33,324 nucleotides of DNA, from the NCBI GenBank assembly GCA_022340645.1, contig JAJDNP010000125.1, positions 1 to 33,324 on the forward strand, read 5' to 3'. The DNA comes from Gammaproteobacteria bacterium. GTDB taxonomy: Bacteria; Pseudomonadota; Gammaproteobacteria; SZUA-229. The notes under the pieces are model-generated. The model did no database searches, was not told the DNA's origin, and saw nothing but the letters and a program-made list of their open reading frames with translations. Shown piece by piece: positions 7,632-14,924 of the stretch (position 1 is its first letter; each line of letters opens with the position of its first letter). The position numbers and the translations under genes were made by a program.

Positions 7632-7799
7632 TCCGCGAATAACGCCAACGACGCAAATAAAACATTGTTAAATCCACAGATTAACGCAGATAAACACTGA
7701 TATTTAAAACATAAATATTTTATCTGTGTTTATCTGCGTTAATCTGTGGATAATATTCTTATGCTTTTTTTTGCGTCGTTGGCGTTATTCGCGGACTAA
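7628..7799. repeat. Family D nested inverted repeat, copy 1 (best preserved)
   Basis: Outer arms of 30 bp (7628-7657 and 7770-7799, beginning TTAGTCCGCGAATAACGCC) are perfect complements. Inner arms of 26 bp (7672-7697 and 7726-7751, beginning ATCCACAGATTAACGC) are also perfect. The left arm contains the stop codon of the gene at 7263, and the right end is 6 nt from the panD stop. It fills the whole gap between two converging genes and would fold into one long hairpin on either strand, so a bidirectional transcription end is likely. Confidence 0.95.
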
Positions 7800-7805
7800 A
7801 TGTCT

Positions 7806-8186
7806 TTACGCAGCCTGAACAGGAATCTGGTTGGATTTACGAATTATCTGATTATCGCGATTGAGGTAAACCAGGGTAGGTTTAAAGTTTGCCACTTCAT
7901 GCTGTAACAGTCTGGCATAACTGCAGATTATAACGCGGTCGCCTTTGTTGGCTTTGTGTGCCGCTGCGCCGTTCACGGAAATTACACCGCTACCCGCTTC
8001 AGCCTGAATAGCATAGGTAATAAAGCGCTCACCATTATTTAGATTATAAATATGGATCTGCTCATATTCATTTATGTTGGCAGCAGACAGCAGGTCTGCG
8101 TCGATCGCGCATGAACCTTCATATTCCAGTTCAGTTAGCGTAACCGTTGCCTGATGAAGTTTTGATTTTAAAAGTGTAATTTCCAT
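7806..8186 (-). CDS. panD: Aspartate 1-decarboxylase
   Basis: Makes beta-alanine from L-aspartate for pantothenate. The 126-residue proenzyme aligns closely with E. coli PanD. Self-cleavage site Gly24-Ser25 (YEGSCAID) makes the pyruvoyl group; Lys9, Arg54, Thr57 and Tyr58 are in place, as is the SVNGAAAH block. The ATG at 8186 is preceded by GGAG about 11 nt upstream and gives the exact family N-terminus; the frame stays open further upstream but that extension is not part of the family. Last gene of the panB-panC-panD run, separated from panC by 147 nt containing a hairpin. Confidence 0.96.
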   Translation of the reverse strand: MEITLLKSKLHQATVTLTELEYEGSCAIDADLLSAANINEYEQIHIYNLNNGERFITYAIQAEAGSGVISVNGAAAHKANKGDRVIICSYARLLQHEVANFKPTLVYLNRDNQIIRKSNQIPVQAA

Positions 8187-8245
8187 AATCTTTGGTTCTC
8201 CGCCAATATTACTTTGACAGAGCAGTACCCGGTAAATTCTTCGAA

Positions 8246-8271
8246 GGTGGCTGTATAATATCGCAGCCACC
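8246..8271. promoter_or_regulatory. Hairpin in the panC-panD spacer
   Basis: GGTGGCTG and CAGCCACC form a perfect 8-bp stem around a 10-nt AT-rich loop. No T-run follows on the minus strand, so it is not a standard terminator. It may be an RNA processing or stability element between panC and panD. Confidence 0.45.
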
Positions 8272-8333
8272 ATAAAACGCGTATATTATCGTTTATACAC
8301 GAATTTGCATCAAGCCCAGATACAGGCCCTCGT

Positions 8334-9203
8334 TCAGCTTTTTGCTGATTTGACAAATCTCACATTATCAATCAGGCGTGTGTTACCTAATTTTGCCGCC
8401 GCCAGAATAACAAGCTCTGTATTGGCAGTTATATCAGCCGGGGAGACTTTTTCCAGCCTTTCAGCCTCCCTGAGTGTAACGTAATCGACGATAAATCCTT
8501 GTTTTTGCAAAGTAGCGACAGCATTTTTTTCCGCCTCGTCAACATTAACACCCCGATCTATCTGCTGACGGCAAAACGCCAGGGCTTTCGACAGGTAACG
8601 GCTCGTCGCTCTATCTGCGGAATTTAGATAATTATTACGTGAACTCATTGCCAGACCATCCGCTTCACGTTTGATGGCACCGGCGATAATTTCCACTGGC
8701 AAATCAAGGTCATTTACCATTTGCCTGACAACCAGTAACTGCTGAAAGTCTTTTTCACCAAATACAGCACAATCAGGCTGCACCATGTTAAACAGCTTTA
8801 AAACAACCGTACATACACCGGTAAAGAAGCCTGGGCGAAACTCGCCTTCCAGTATATCTGACAGTTTCGGTACCTGAACAAAAGTATTCTGTTGATCACC
8901 ATTGGGATAAACTATCTGCGTATCCGGGGTGAACACCAGGTCAACACCCAGCATTTGCAGTTGCTTTAAATCATCTTCCAGCGTGCGAGGGTAACTTGCA
9001 AAATCTTCACCCGGTGCAAACTGCAGGGGGTTAACGTAAATACTGACCACGACACGGACAGCATGCTGGTGTGCAATTTCAACCAGTGACAGATGCCCGT
9101 CATGCAAATTCCCCATCGTTGGCACAAAGGCAATGCGCTCATCATTTTTGCGCCACATAGCTGTCTGTTCGCGCAATTGTTTAATATTCTGACAAACAAT
9201 CAT
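8334..9203 (-). CDS. panC: Pantothenate synthetase
   Basis: Joins pantoate and beta-alanine using ATP, the last step of pantothenate synthesis. The 289 residues match the family size. PTMGNLHDGHLSL at 28-40 holds the HIGH-type nucleotide-binding motif; NPLQFAPGEDF, GEKDFQQL and the KMSKS-like MSSRNNYL follow in order. The ATG at 9203 fits the family start; the Shine-Dalgarno is weak. It is 36 nt downstream of panB and likely cotranscribed. Confidence 0.96.
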   Translation of the reverse strand: MIVCQNIKQLREQTAMWRKNDERIAFVPTMGNLHDGHLSLVEIAHQHAVRVVVSIYVNPLQFAPGEDFASYPRTLEDDLKQLQMLGVDLVFTPDTQIVYPNGDQQNTFVQVPKLSDILEGEFRPGFFTGVCTVVLKLFNMVQPDCAVFGEKDFQQLLVVRQMVNDLDLPVEIIAGAIKREADGLAMSSRNNYLNSADRATSRYLSKALAFCRQQIDRGVNVDEAEKNAVATLQKQGFIVDYVTLREAERLEKVSPADITANTELVILAAAKLGNTRLIDNVRFVKSAKS

Positions 9204-9239
9204 GGCCTGAAAATATGGATCAGCTGTTATTAATGCGAC

Positions 9240-10058
9240 TTACTTGAACACATGTTCAGCAGCGGGGAATTCACCCTGTTCTACCGCAGAAACATAGTGT
9301 TGAATGGCCTCTTCAATGCTGTTTGCCGATGCCATGAAGTTTTTACTGAATTTAGGTCGCAGTCCTAAACTGATGTCAAGGATGTCATACAGCACCAGGA
9401 TCTGACCATCGCAATCAGCACTGGCGCCGATGCCAATAACAGGAATATCCAGCGCCTCGGTAATTTTACTGGCAAGGACTTCCGGCACACATTCAAGCAG
9501 CATCATATCAGCACCAGCGTGCTGTAAAGTTAAGGCATCATCCAGCATCTTATCTGCTGCCGCCTGTTCCCTGCCCTGCACCAGGTAACCGCCAATCTTA
9601 TGCACGTACTGCGGTTGCAGGCCTAAATGCGCACACACAGGAATCCCATTTCGACTTAGTGCAGCGACCGTTTCCGCCTGGTCAGCGCCGCCCTCAAGTT
9701 TCACCATGTGAGCGCCACCCTGCTTCATAAACAGGCCAGCATTTAATACCGCTTCATCCACGGTAGTGAAGCTCAAAAACGGCATATCGGTAATCAGCAG
9801 GCTTTTATTTAAGCCCCTGGCGACACACTGTGTGTGATACAGCATATCTTCTACAGAGACAGGTAAAGTCGTTTCCTCACCCTGGATAACCATGCCTAAT
9901 GAATCACCGACAAGCACAACATCAACGCCGGATTTTTCCAGTATCTGTGCAAAGCTGGCGTCATATGCCGTGAGACAGGCAATCTTTTCCTTTGCCCGTT
10001 TCATTTCGGCCAGCCGGCGAACGGTTACTTTTTTTCCTGTATCGCTCTGTGTACTCAT
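9240..10058 (-). CDS. panB: 3-methyl-2-oxobutanoate hydroxymethyltransferase
   Basis: Adds a hydroxymethyl group from 5,10-methylenetetrahydrofolate to alpha-ketoisovalerate, giving ketopantoate. The 272-residue TIM-barrel enzyme shows LTAYDASFA, the metal-site VLVGDSLGMV, ITDMPFLS, VKLEGG, CAHLGLQPQ and VIGIGAS in family order. First gene of the panBCD run. The spacer upstream to dck carries a degenerate family A repeat, a REP and TTCACTG repeats, so a separate panB promoter is possible. Its folate substrate links it functionally to the nearby folK. Confidence 0.96.
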   Translation of the reverse strand: MSTQSDTGKKVTVRRLAEMKRAKEKIACLTAYDASFAQILEKSGVDVVLVGDSLGMVIQGEETTLPVSVEDMLYHTQCVARGLNKSLLITDMPFLSFTTVDEAVLNAGLFMKQGGAHMVKLEGGADQAETVAALSRNGIPVCAHLGLQPQYVHKIGGYLVQGREQAAADKMLDDALTLQHAGADMMLLECVPEVLASKITEALDIPVIGIGASADCDGQILVLYDILDISLGLRPKFSKNFMASANSIEEAIQHYVSAVEQGEFPAAEHVFK

Positions 10059-10095
10059 TTACAAAAAGGTCTCTGGTTTTTGGTTTTTAGAGAAA

Positions 10096-10120
10096 TCGCG
10101 GATTAAGATCCGCTCCTACA
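10096..10120 (-). repeat. REP element with GTAG head
   Basis: Read on the minus strand this is TGTAGGAGCGGATCTTAATC then CGCGA: a GTAG head followed by a 6-bp hairpin GCGGAT-CTTA-ATCCGC. This is the layout of REP sequences of Pseudomonas and related Gammaproteobacteria that are mobilised by REP-associated tyrosine transposases. Only one copy was seen, and no such transposase is in the window. Confidence 0.65.
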
Positions 10121-10154
10121 CACTGTTCACTATTCACTGTTATCTATTCACTGC
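10121..10154. repeat. Family C TTCACTG repeat
   Basis: CACTGTTCACTATTCACTGT and TATTCACTG are imperfect 7-10 nt iterations directly after the dck stop. The same unit occurs at 17624-17660. Between the panB start and the REP, GGTCTCTGGTTTTTGG is a worn family A unit. Confidence 0.5.
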
Positions 10155-10155
10155 A

Positions 10156-10845
10156 CTAAAGTGCCAGTTGTGCTGGATTGAAATAATGACGCCCGGATTG
10201 TACTTCCAGTATCTGCTCGTACAGCAGCGCATAGTCGGCGTCATTATTTGCAAAATCAATATCAGCTGCATTCACAATCAATAACGGCGCATTATCATAA
10301 CGATAAAAAAACTGAATATATGAATCGCATAATCGCTGCAAATAAGCTGTTTCAATAAATCGCTCGTGTTTTAATCCGCGTTTGTGTATGCGTTCCAGCA
10401 ATACTTCTACCGGCGCCTGTAAATAAACAACGAGGTCAGGCTGCAGAATATCGATGGTTAAACTCGCATAAACCTGCTCATATAAATCAAGCTCATCCGC
10501 ATCTAATGTTAGCTCTGCGAATAAACGATCCTTTTCAATTAAAAAGTCCGCCACGCGTACAGGATTAAACATATCTTCCTGCTTCATGGCTTTCAACTGG
10601 CGTGCGCGCTGCAGTAAAAAAAACAGCTGCGTCGGCAGCGCTGCCGCCCTTGGGTCGCCGTAGAACTTTTCAAGGAACGGATTTTCATCCGCAGCCTCAA
10701 GCAGCAGGTCTCCGCCAAATGAGGCAGAAAGCCGGTTGGCCAGCGTTGTTTTACCGACACCTATCGGCCCCTCGATGACAATAAAACCAGGGCCTTCCGG
10801 CGTTAATTCCGATGCTGGCTGTTTTTGTTTGAATTGAGAACGCAT
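10156..10845 (-). CDS. Deoxynucleoside kinase family protein
   Basis: Phosphorylates deoxynucleosides (most likely deoxyadenosine or deoxycytidine) with ATP for salvage. The 229 residues contain a Walker A EGPIGVGKTT at 25-34, the EKDRLF block of this family near 103, and the LQAPVEVLLERIHKRG lid region. The family is often found beside folK and panBC in Gammaproteobacteria, which fits here. Its ATG follows the folK stop directly (TGA-ATG), so translation is probably coupled. Substrate preference cannot be read from the sequence. Confidence 0.88.
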   Translation of the reverse strand: MRSQFKQKQPASELTPEGPGFIVIEGPIGVGKTTLANRLSASFGGDLLLEAADENPFLEKFYGDPRAAALPTQLFFLLQRARQLKAMKQEDMFNPVRVADFLIEKDRLFAELTLDADELDLYEQVYASLTIDILQPDLVVYLQAPVEVLLERIHKRGLKHERFIETAYLQRLCDSYIQFFYRYDNAPLLIVNAADIDFANNDADYALLYEQILEVQSGRHYFNPAQLAL

Positions 10846-11400
10846 TCAGTAATCTCTACAAATTGGCCCTGCGAACCGGCATGAATAATCTGAATTTACC
10901 TCGGTTGTCAACCCGGTAGCCGATTCTACACACGACTCTACCATCGCATTTAACATACCTTTTCCCGGTATTTCCACCTCGGGATTTAACTTCAATAACG
11001 GCAAATAAACAAAATCGCGCTGGCAGATGCCCGGATGCGGTATTGTTAAGTCCTTGGCAGCAATCTGCTGATCTGCAAACAGCAATATATCCAGATCAAT
11101 CGTCCGTTCACCCCAGTGACGTTTTTTTACCCTGCCCTGCTGCTGTTCAATCAGCTGGCAGTGGTTTAACAGCTGTTTTGCCTCTAATACGGTTTCAATC
11201 TCAATGACCGCATTTACATAATCGGGCTGGTCTTCTGGCCCCATCGGTTTGCTTGTGTAATAACCTGAATCGGCTAACACCCGGGTCCCGGGCAAACTTT
11301 CCAGGGCAAGGATTGCTTGTTTTATCTGTAAAAAAGGTTGCTCGATATTACTGCCTAAACCTATGTAAACCTTGCCTGGCTTTGTTGTGCTGGTACTCAC
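10846..11400 (-). CDS. folK: HPPK: hydroxymethyl-dihydropterin pyrophosphokinase
   Basis: Transfers pyrophosphate from ATP to 6-hydroxymethyl-7,8-dihydropterin, preparing it for dihydropteroate synthase in folate synthesis. The 184 residues show YIGLGSN at 12-18 and the family signature WGERTIDLDIL at 96-106 with the metal-binding aspartates, then IPHPG. It starts with GTG at 11400, overlapping the pcnB stop by 4 nt (GTGA), and is followed immediately by dck; the three are almost certainly one transcript. The C-terminal ~20 residues are extra and unconserved. Confidence 0.95.
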   Translation of the reverse strand: MSTSTTKPGKVYIGLGSNIEQPFLQIKQAILALESLPGTRVLADSGYYTSKPMGPEDQPDYVNAVIEIETVLEAKQLLNHCQLIEQQQGRVKKRHWGERTIDLDILLFADQQIAAKDLTIPHPGICQRDFVYLPLLKLNPEVEIPGKGMLNAMVESCVESATGLTTEVNSDYSCRFAGPICRDY

Positions 11401-12857
11401 GGCTCTGGGTTTTCAGGTTTCTTGTTTTTTGCTGCATGACTTTGCTTGGGCCTGGCGCGTTTTTTCCTGCTGGTTTGCTTTGCCCGGCTGAACAAGCTGT
11501 TTTGCTGTTGCTCGGCGGTCATGTTTTGTAACTCGGTCCACCACTTGCAGTCCTGTTTCAGGCTGTCACTATTTTCACCTTCAGCCGCCTGTGCCCGGAT
11601 ACACAGGAAATCATATGCCGCGCGAAATTTCGCATGCTCAAGCACGGACATCGCACGCTTTCCCGAGCGGTAATGAAATCTGGTTTGCAATCCCCAGATA
11701 TCTCGCATTGTTGTAGTAAACCGCTTTGGTATGGAAACGCTGGAAACCTGCCGGCTTAAAACCTTTGTCGCCGCTTTTTGTATGGCAATCGAATACGGCA
11801 TACCGTTTTCAACAAGTTTGCGCGTGCCCAGGTCTACCGAGTCCCATAACAGCGCCGCCAGTAAAAATGCCGGTGTTACCCGCATGTCGTTTAGAATACG
11901 ATCATCCGTATTTTTCATGGCAACTAATAGAACCTGTTTTACTGTTTCGTCCTGTTTAATTGATTTCGCCGCATCAGGGAACAGGTATTGAAGCAGATCG
12001 AACTCCACTAATAATTCAAAACTGCGTACGGCATGTCCCGAATGAAATAATTTAAGCGTTTCTTCATACAGGCGTGCTGGCGGAATGTCAGCTAACAGGT
12101 GGCCCAGTGTATAGATCGGCGATTTACTTGCCTCGTCAATTTCAAATCCCAGCTTTGCCGAAAAACGCAGCGCACGCAGCATTCTTACCGGGTCTTCACG
12201 GTAACGTGTTTCAGCATCACCAATTAAATGCAGGCGCCGCTTGATAATGTCTTCATAACCGCCGACGTAATCAATGACACTGAAGTCGGATATATCGTAA
12301 TACAATGCGTTAGCGGTGAAATCGCGCCGCCAGACATCATTCGCCAGTTCACCAAAAACGTTATCGCGAACAATACGGCCGCTTTCGTTTTGCACGCCTG
12401 ACTGGGTTAGATCATGATCGTTGCGGTAGGTGGCAACTTCGATAATTTGCCGGCCAAAATGAATATGGGCGAGCCTGAATCGGCGGCCAATCAAACGGCA
12501 GTTGCGAAATAACCTGTTTACCTGTTCAGGGGTTGCATCAGTGGCCACGTCAAAATCTTTCGGTTTGTGGCCGAGTAATAAATCCCTCACTGCACCGCCC
12601 ACCAGGCAGGCCTGGTAACCGGCATTATGCAGGCGATATAATACTTTCAGCGCATTTGAATCAATATCGTCACGTGATATGCTGTGTTCGCTGCGCTTCA
12701 GAATCAACGGCTGATTCCCGCCTGAACTTGCCGCACCCGCAGATGCTGTCTGTGCTCGCCCGGACGTGCGCCTGCCTTCTCGTTTGGGCTCACGTTTTGA
12801 TGATGAAGCCTTTTTCCTGTCCGGCTTGTTGGTAATAGATTTTATCCAGTTCAGCAT
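11397..12857 (-). CDS. pcnB: Poly(A) polymerase I
   Basis: Adds poly(A) tails to RNA 3' ends, promoting decay. The 486 residues comprise a basic N-terminal extension (Lys/Arg/Ser-rich, about 1-50), a nucleotidyltransferase domain with LVGGAVRDLLLG at 85-96 and DFDVATD at 101-107, then GRRFRLAH at 124-131, which marks poly(A) polymerase rather than the CCA-adding enzyme. WRRDFTANALYY, REDPVRMLRALRF and a helical RNA-binding part follow. The tail after about 455 is very Lys/Arg-rich. Gene order pcnB-folK-pan is shared with E. coli. The start lies 1 nt after the preceding methyltransferase stop. Confidence 0.95.
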   Translation of the reverse strand: MLNWIKSITNKPDRKKASSSKREPKREGRRTSGRAQTASAGAASSGGNQPLILKRSEHSISRDDIDSNALKVLYRLHNAGYQACLVGGAVRDLLLGHKPKDFDVATDATPEQVNRLFRNCRLIGRRFRLAHIHFGRQIIEVATYRNDHDLTQSGVQNESGRIVRDNVFGELANDVWRRDFTANALYYDISDFSVIDYVGGYEDIIKRRLHLIGDAETRYREDPVRMLRALRFSAKLGFEIDEASKSPIYTLGHLLADIPPARLYEETLKLFHSGHAVRSFELLVEFDLLQYLFPDAAKSIKQDETVKQVLLVAMKNTDDRILNDMRVTPAFLLAALLWDSVDLGTRKLVENGMPYSIAIQKAATKVLSRQVSSVSIPKRFTTTMRDIWGLQTRFHYRSGKRAMSVLEHAKFRAAYDFLCIRAQAAEGENSDSLKQDCKWWTELQNMTAEQQQNSLFSRAKQTSRKKRARPKQSHAAKNKKPENPEP

Positions 12858-12858
12858 G

Positions 12859-13527
12859 TTAGTCGAATTCTTTCAATACCAGGGTTAAACCATCGCCAAT
12901 CGTTAACAGGCTTTTAGTCACACGATTATCTTGTTTCAGCATCTCATTAAAGCGCCGTATGGCTCTAGTCCCAGGTTCAGTATTGTTCGGATCGGCAACT
13001 GCGCCGGACCATAACGTATTATCAACAGCAATAATCCCACCTTTTCTTAACAGGCGCAAAGCCATTTCATAATACATCACATAGCTCTGTTTATCGGCAT
13101 CAATAAATACAAAATCAAAGCTATTTTCAGCGCCATTATCAAGCAGCATCTGCAATGTCTTTTCCGCCGGCTGCAGGTACAGATCTATTTTTTCCTGCAG
13201 CTTTGCCAGCGCCCAGTACCTCTCTGCGATGTCTGTCCATTGAGGTGAAATATCACAACAGATCAGCTTGCCGTCTTTCGGCATCGCCCTGGCAACGCAG
13301 ATTGAACTATAACCTGTGAAAGTGCCAATTTCGATAGCGCGCTTTACGTCCATCAATTTAATCAGCAATGACATAAACTGGCCCTGCTCGGGCGAGATTT
13401 GCATCTCTGAATATTCCAGCTGCGCGGTTTCTTCGCGTAACTGGCGCAGCAGATCGGGCTCATCGACAGCAACATCACAAAGGTAGCCGTAAATGCGGTC
13501 ATCAATAGACAGCGTTCGATTGCTCAC
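12859..13527 (-). CDS. SAM-dependent O-methyltransferase (CCoAOMT-like)
   Basis: A 222-residue class I methyltransferase of the Methyltransf_3 type. AIEIGTFTGYSSICVARAMP (64-83) is the SAM-binding motif I, CCDISPQW the following acidic loop, FVFIDADKQSY the metal and substrate site, and GGIIAVDNTLWSG a family block. Such enzymes methylate catechol-like hydroxyls with a divalent metal; the true substrate here is unknown. It starts with GTG at 13527 with a poor Shine-Dalgarno. Being 1 nt from pcnB, it probably leads that operon. Confidence 0.88.
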   Translation of the reverse strand: MSNRTLSIDDRIYGYLCDVAVDEPDLLRQLREETAQLEYSEMQISPEQGQFMSLLIKLMDVKRAIEIGTFTGYSSICVARAMPKDGKLICCDISPQWTDIAERYWALAKLQEKIDLYLQPAEKTLQMLLDNGAENSFDFVFIDADKQSYVMYYEMALRLLRKGGIIAVDNTLWSGAVADPNNTEPGTRAIRRFNEMLKQDNRVTKSLLTIGDGLTLVLKEFD

Positions 13528-13666
13528 GATAATGGAATAACCTGAAAAGATCCGAATAAAATGAAAGCATGAAATTATATCAAAAACAGAGACTTGTAAA
13601 AACCATGTTAAGGCATATTATAAAAATAATGTGGCGCCCAGTTACTTTCTATTAGCGGCAGGTAGA

Positions 13667-13770
13667 GGCGGGTCGTCATGTCTGTCTGTGAGTGTCGGTC
13701 GCAGGGATGCGACCGTAAAGCCTGCAGGGATGTATTCACGGCATCTCCCAGACAGACATGACGGCCCGCC
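13667..13770. repeat. Family F dyad with multiple internal hairpins
   Basis: Arms at 13667-13688 (GGCGGGTCGTCATGTCTGTC then TG) and 13749-13770 pair over 22 bp with one G-U. Inside are GGTCGC-AGGGAT-GCGACC (13697-13714) and a CCTGCAGG palindrome. The GC-rich composition is unlike the AT-rich spacer around it (13528-13813), suggesting an inserted non-coding element. Function unknown; it could end transcription of the Nudix gene. Confidence 0.75.
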
Positions 13771-13813
13771 CATCGGTTAATTTAGTATCTTTGAACTTGT
13801 AATAGAATCCTGC

Positions 13814-14248
13814 TTATTCAGGCAACAAAATAATACCTTCACTGCGGTATTTACAGTAATCCTGCAGAATCTGCCGATGATCGAACGCCAGTTCAACATC
13901 AATATTGAATGGATCAAACAGTGCAATATCTTTGGCATCATCTGCCGCGACAGGCTTGCCGTTAGCGCTGCCAATGAACACGCTGCACACCGTATGCCCC
14001 CTGTAATCACGCTTCGGATTGGAGTAGATGCCCAACAATATATCCAGTTCGACTTCCAGGCTGGTTTCTTCCAGTGCTTCGCGGCGCGCAGCAGTAGCAA
14101 TGGTTTCGCCCACTTCCACAAAACCGCCGGGAATAGCCCAGCCGTAAGGCTCGTATTTCCGTTCGATAAGCACGATCGGTTTATCGTCTATCATCGTCAT
14201 TTCGATGATGACATCGGCGGTTAATAGCGGGGTTACGGGTTTGGTCAT
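13814..14248 (-). CDS. Nudix hydrolase
   Basis: A 144-residue pyrophosphatase of the Nudix family. The Nudix box is visible from G42: GFVEVGE, then seven residues, then R56-E-x-x-E60-E61; the usual late glycine is Ser63. The preceding [11 protein letters not shown] is typical of members hydrolysing ADP-ribose or similar nucleoside diphosphate compounds, but substrate cannot be assigned. Nine AGTTGGC heptamers end 6 nt before its ATG, so the space normally used for a Shine-Dalgarno is repeat sequence and none is visible. It lies downstream of hslR on the same strand. Confidence 0.88.
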   Translation of the reverse strand: MTKPVTPLLTADVIIEMTMIDDKPIVLIERKYEPYGWAIPGGFVEVGETIATAARREALEETSLEVELDILLGIYSNPKRDYRGHTVCSVFIGSANGKPVAADDAKDIALFDPFNIDVELAFDHRQILQDYCKYRSEGIILLPE

Positions 14249-14254
14249 TTTATT

Positions 14255-14317
14255 AGTTGGCAGTTGGCAGTTGGCAGTTGGCAGTTGGCAGTTGGCAGTT
14301 GGCAGTTGGCAGTTGGC
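14255..14317. repeat. Family B heptamer array, 9 perfect copies
   Basis: Nine AGTTGGC units in tandem. To the right, through about 14398, the spacer contains AACTGATAACTGCC and AAACTGATAACTT, worn complements of the unit. On the minus strand the array reads (GCCAACT)9 and ends 6 nt before the Nudix start codon. Confidence 0.95.
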
Positions 14318-14402
14318 AGAAATTTTAAACCATTACTGCTACTTGCAATACAGTTTTTCGCTTTTAACTGATAACTGCCTGCTGCAAACTGATAACTTCT
14401 CT

Positions 14403-14786
14403 CTACATACTATTTTTAAATCGGCGCAGCTGCTCGCGTTCTCGTTTGTCCGGTTTGCGTTTTGGCACGGGCCTGGATGAAGAAGCCAGCTTTTTGATTT
14501 CCTGTTCCTGCCCGCGCTTTAACCGGCTTTGTTCCGATTCCTCATAGCTTAATACCGCTTCCCTGGCAGGCTGCCGTGTCTTATGAATACCCCTGATTGT
14601 AACTTCGAACAGGACACCGTTTTTCTGAATGGAGAGGAAGTCGCCGATTTTTACCGGGCGCCCCGCTTTAACACGCTGGCCGTTTAAATGCACTTTCCCG
14701 CCATTAACCGCATCGCTAGCCAGCGAACGCGTTTTGAAAAAACGCGCTGTCCATAACCACTTGTCTATTCGTAAAGTTTCATCCAT
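14403..14786 (-). CDS. hslR: Ribosome-associated heat shock protein Hsp15
   Basis: Binds the 50S subunit carrying nascent peptidyl-tRNA after stalled or aborted translation and helps recycle it. The 127 residues align along their length with E. coli Hsp15: S4 RNA-binding domain at about 5-65 (LRIDKWLWTARFFKTR, GGKVHLNGQR), then PAREAVLSYEE and the basic tail PDKREREQLRRFK. It lies just downstream of htpG, another heat-shock gene, across a family D hairpin; I see no sigma-32 box of its own. Confidence 0.94.
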   Translation of the reverse strand: MDETLRIDKWLWTARFFKTRSLASDAVNGGKVHLNGQRVKAGRPVKIGDFLSIQKNGVLFEVTIRGIHKTRQPAREAVLSYEESEQSRLKRGQEQEIKKLASSSRPVPKRKPDKREREQLRRFKNSM

Positions 14787-14828
14787 TCAGCTTAAAGTCC
14801 GCAAATAAATTAAGACATAAATCCTATT

Positions 14829-14916
14829 TTTTCCGCGAATGAACGCAAATAAACGCAAATGTTTAAAAAACTATAATAGCTTTAATTTGCGTTCATTCGC
14901 GTTCATTTGCGGAAAA
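14829..14916. repeat. Family D inverted repeat, copy 2
   Basis: Arms 14829-14860 and 14885-14916 (32 nt each, TTTTCCGC then iterated GAACGCAAAT units) pair imperfectly around a 24-nt AT-rich loop. It fills the htpG-hslR gap. Flanking T- and A-runs would allow termination in both directions. Confidence 0.85.
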
Positions 14917-14924
14917 GTATATCT

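Noticed and set aside
8187-8273. N-terminal extension of panD
   Set aside because: The extra residues are not part of PanD; the start at 8186 gives the exact conserved N-terminus and cleavage site at residues 24-25.
8168-8356. 62-codon ORF between panC and panD
   Set aside because: Overlaps both genes in another frame, has no Shine-Dalgarno, and its middle is the panC-panD hairpin.
14205-14480. Plus-strand frame with VGSWQLA repeats
   Set aside because: Translation of the AGTTGGC array, antisense to the Nudix and hslR genes.
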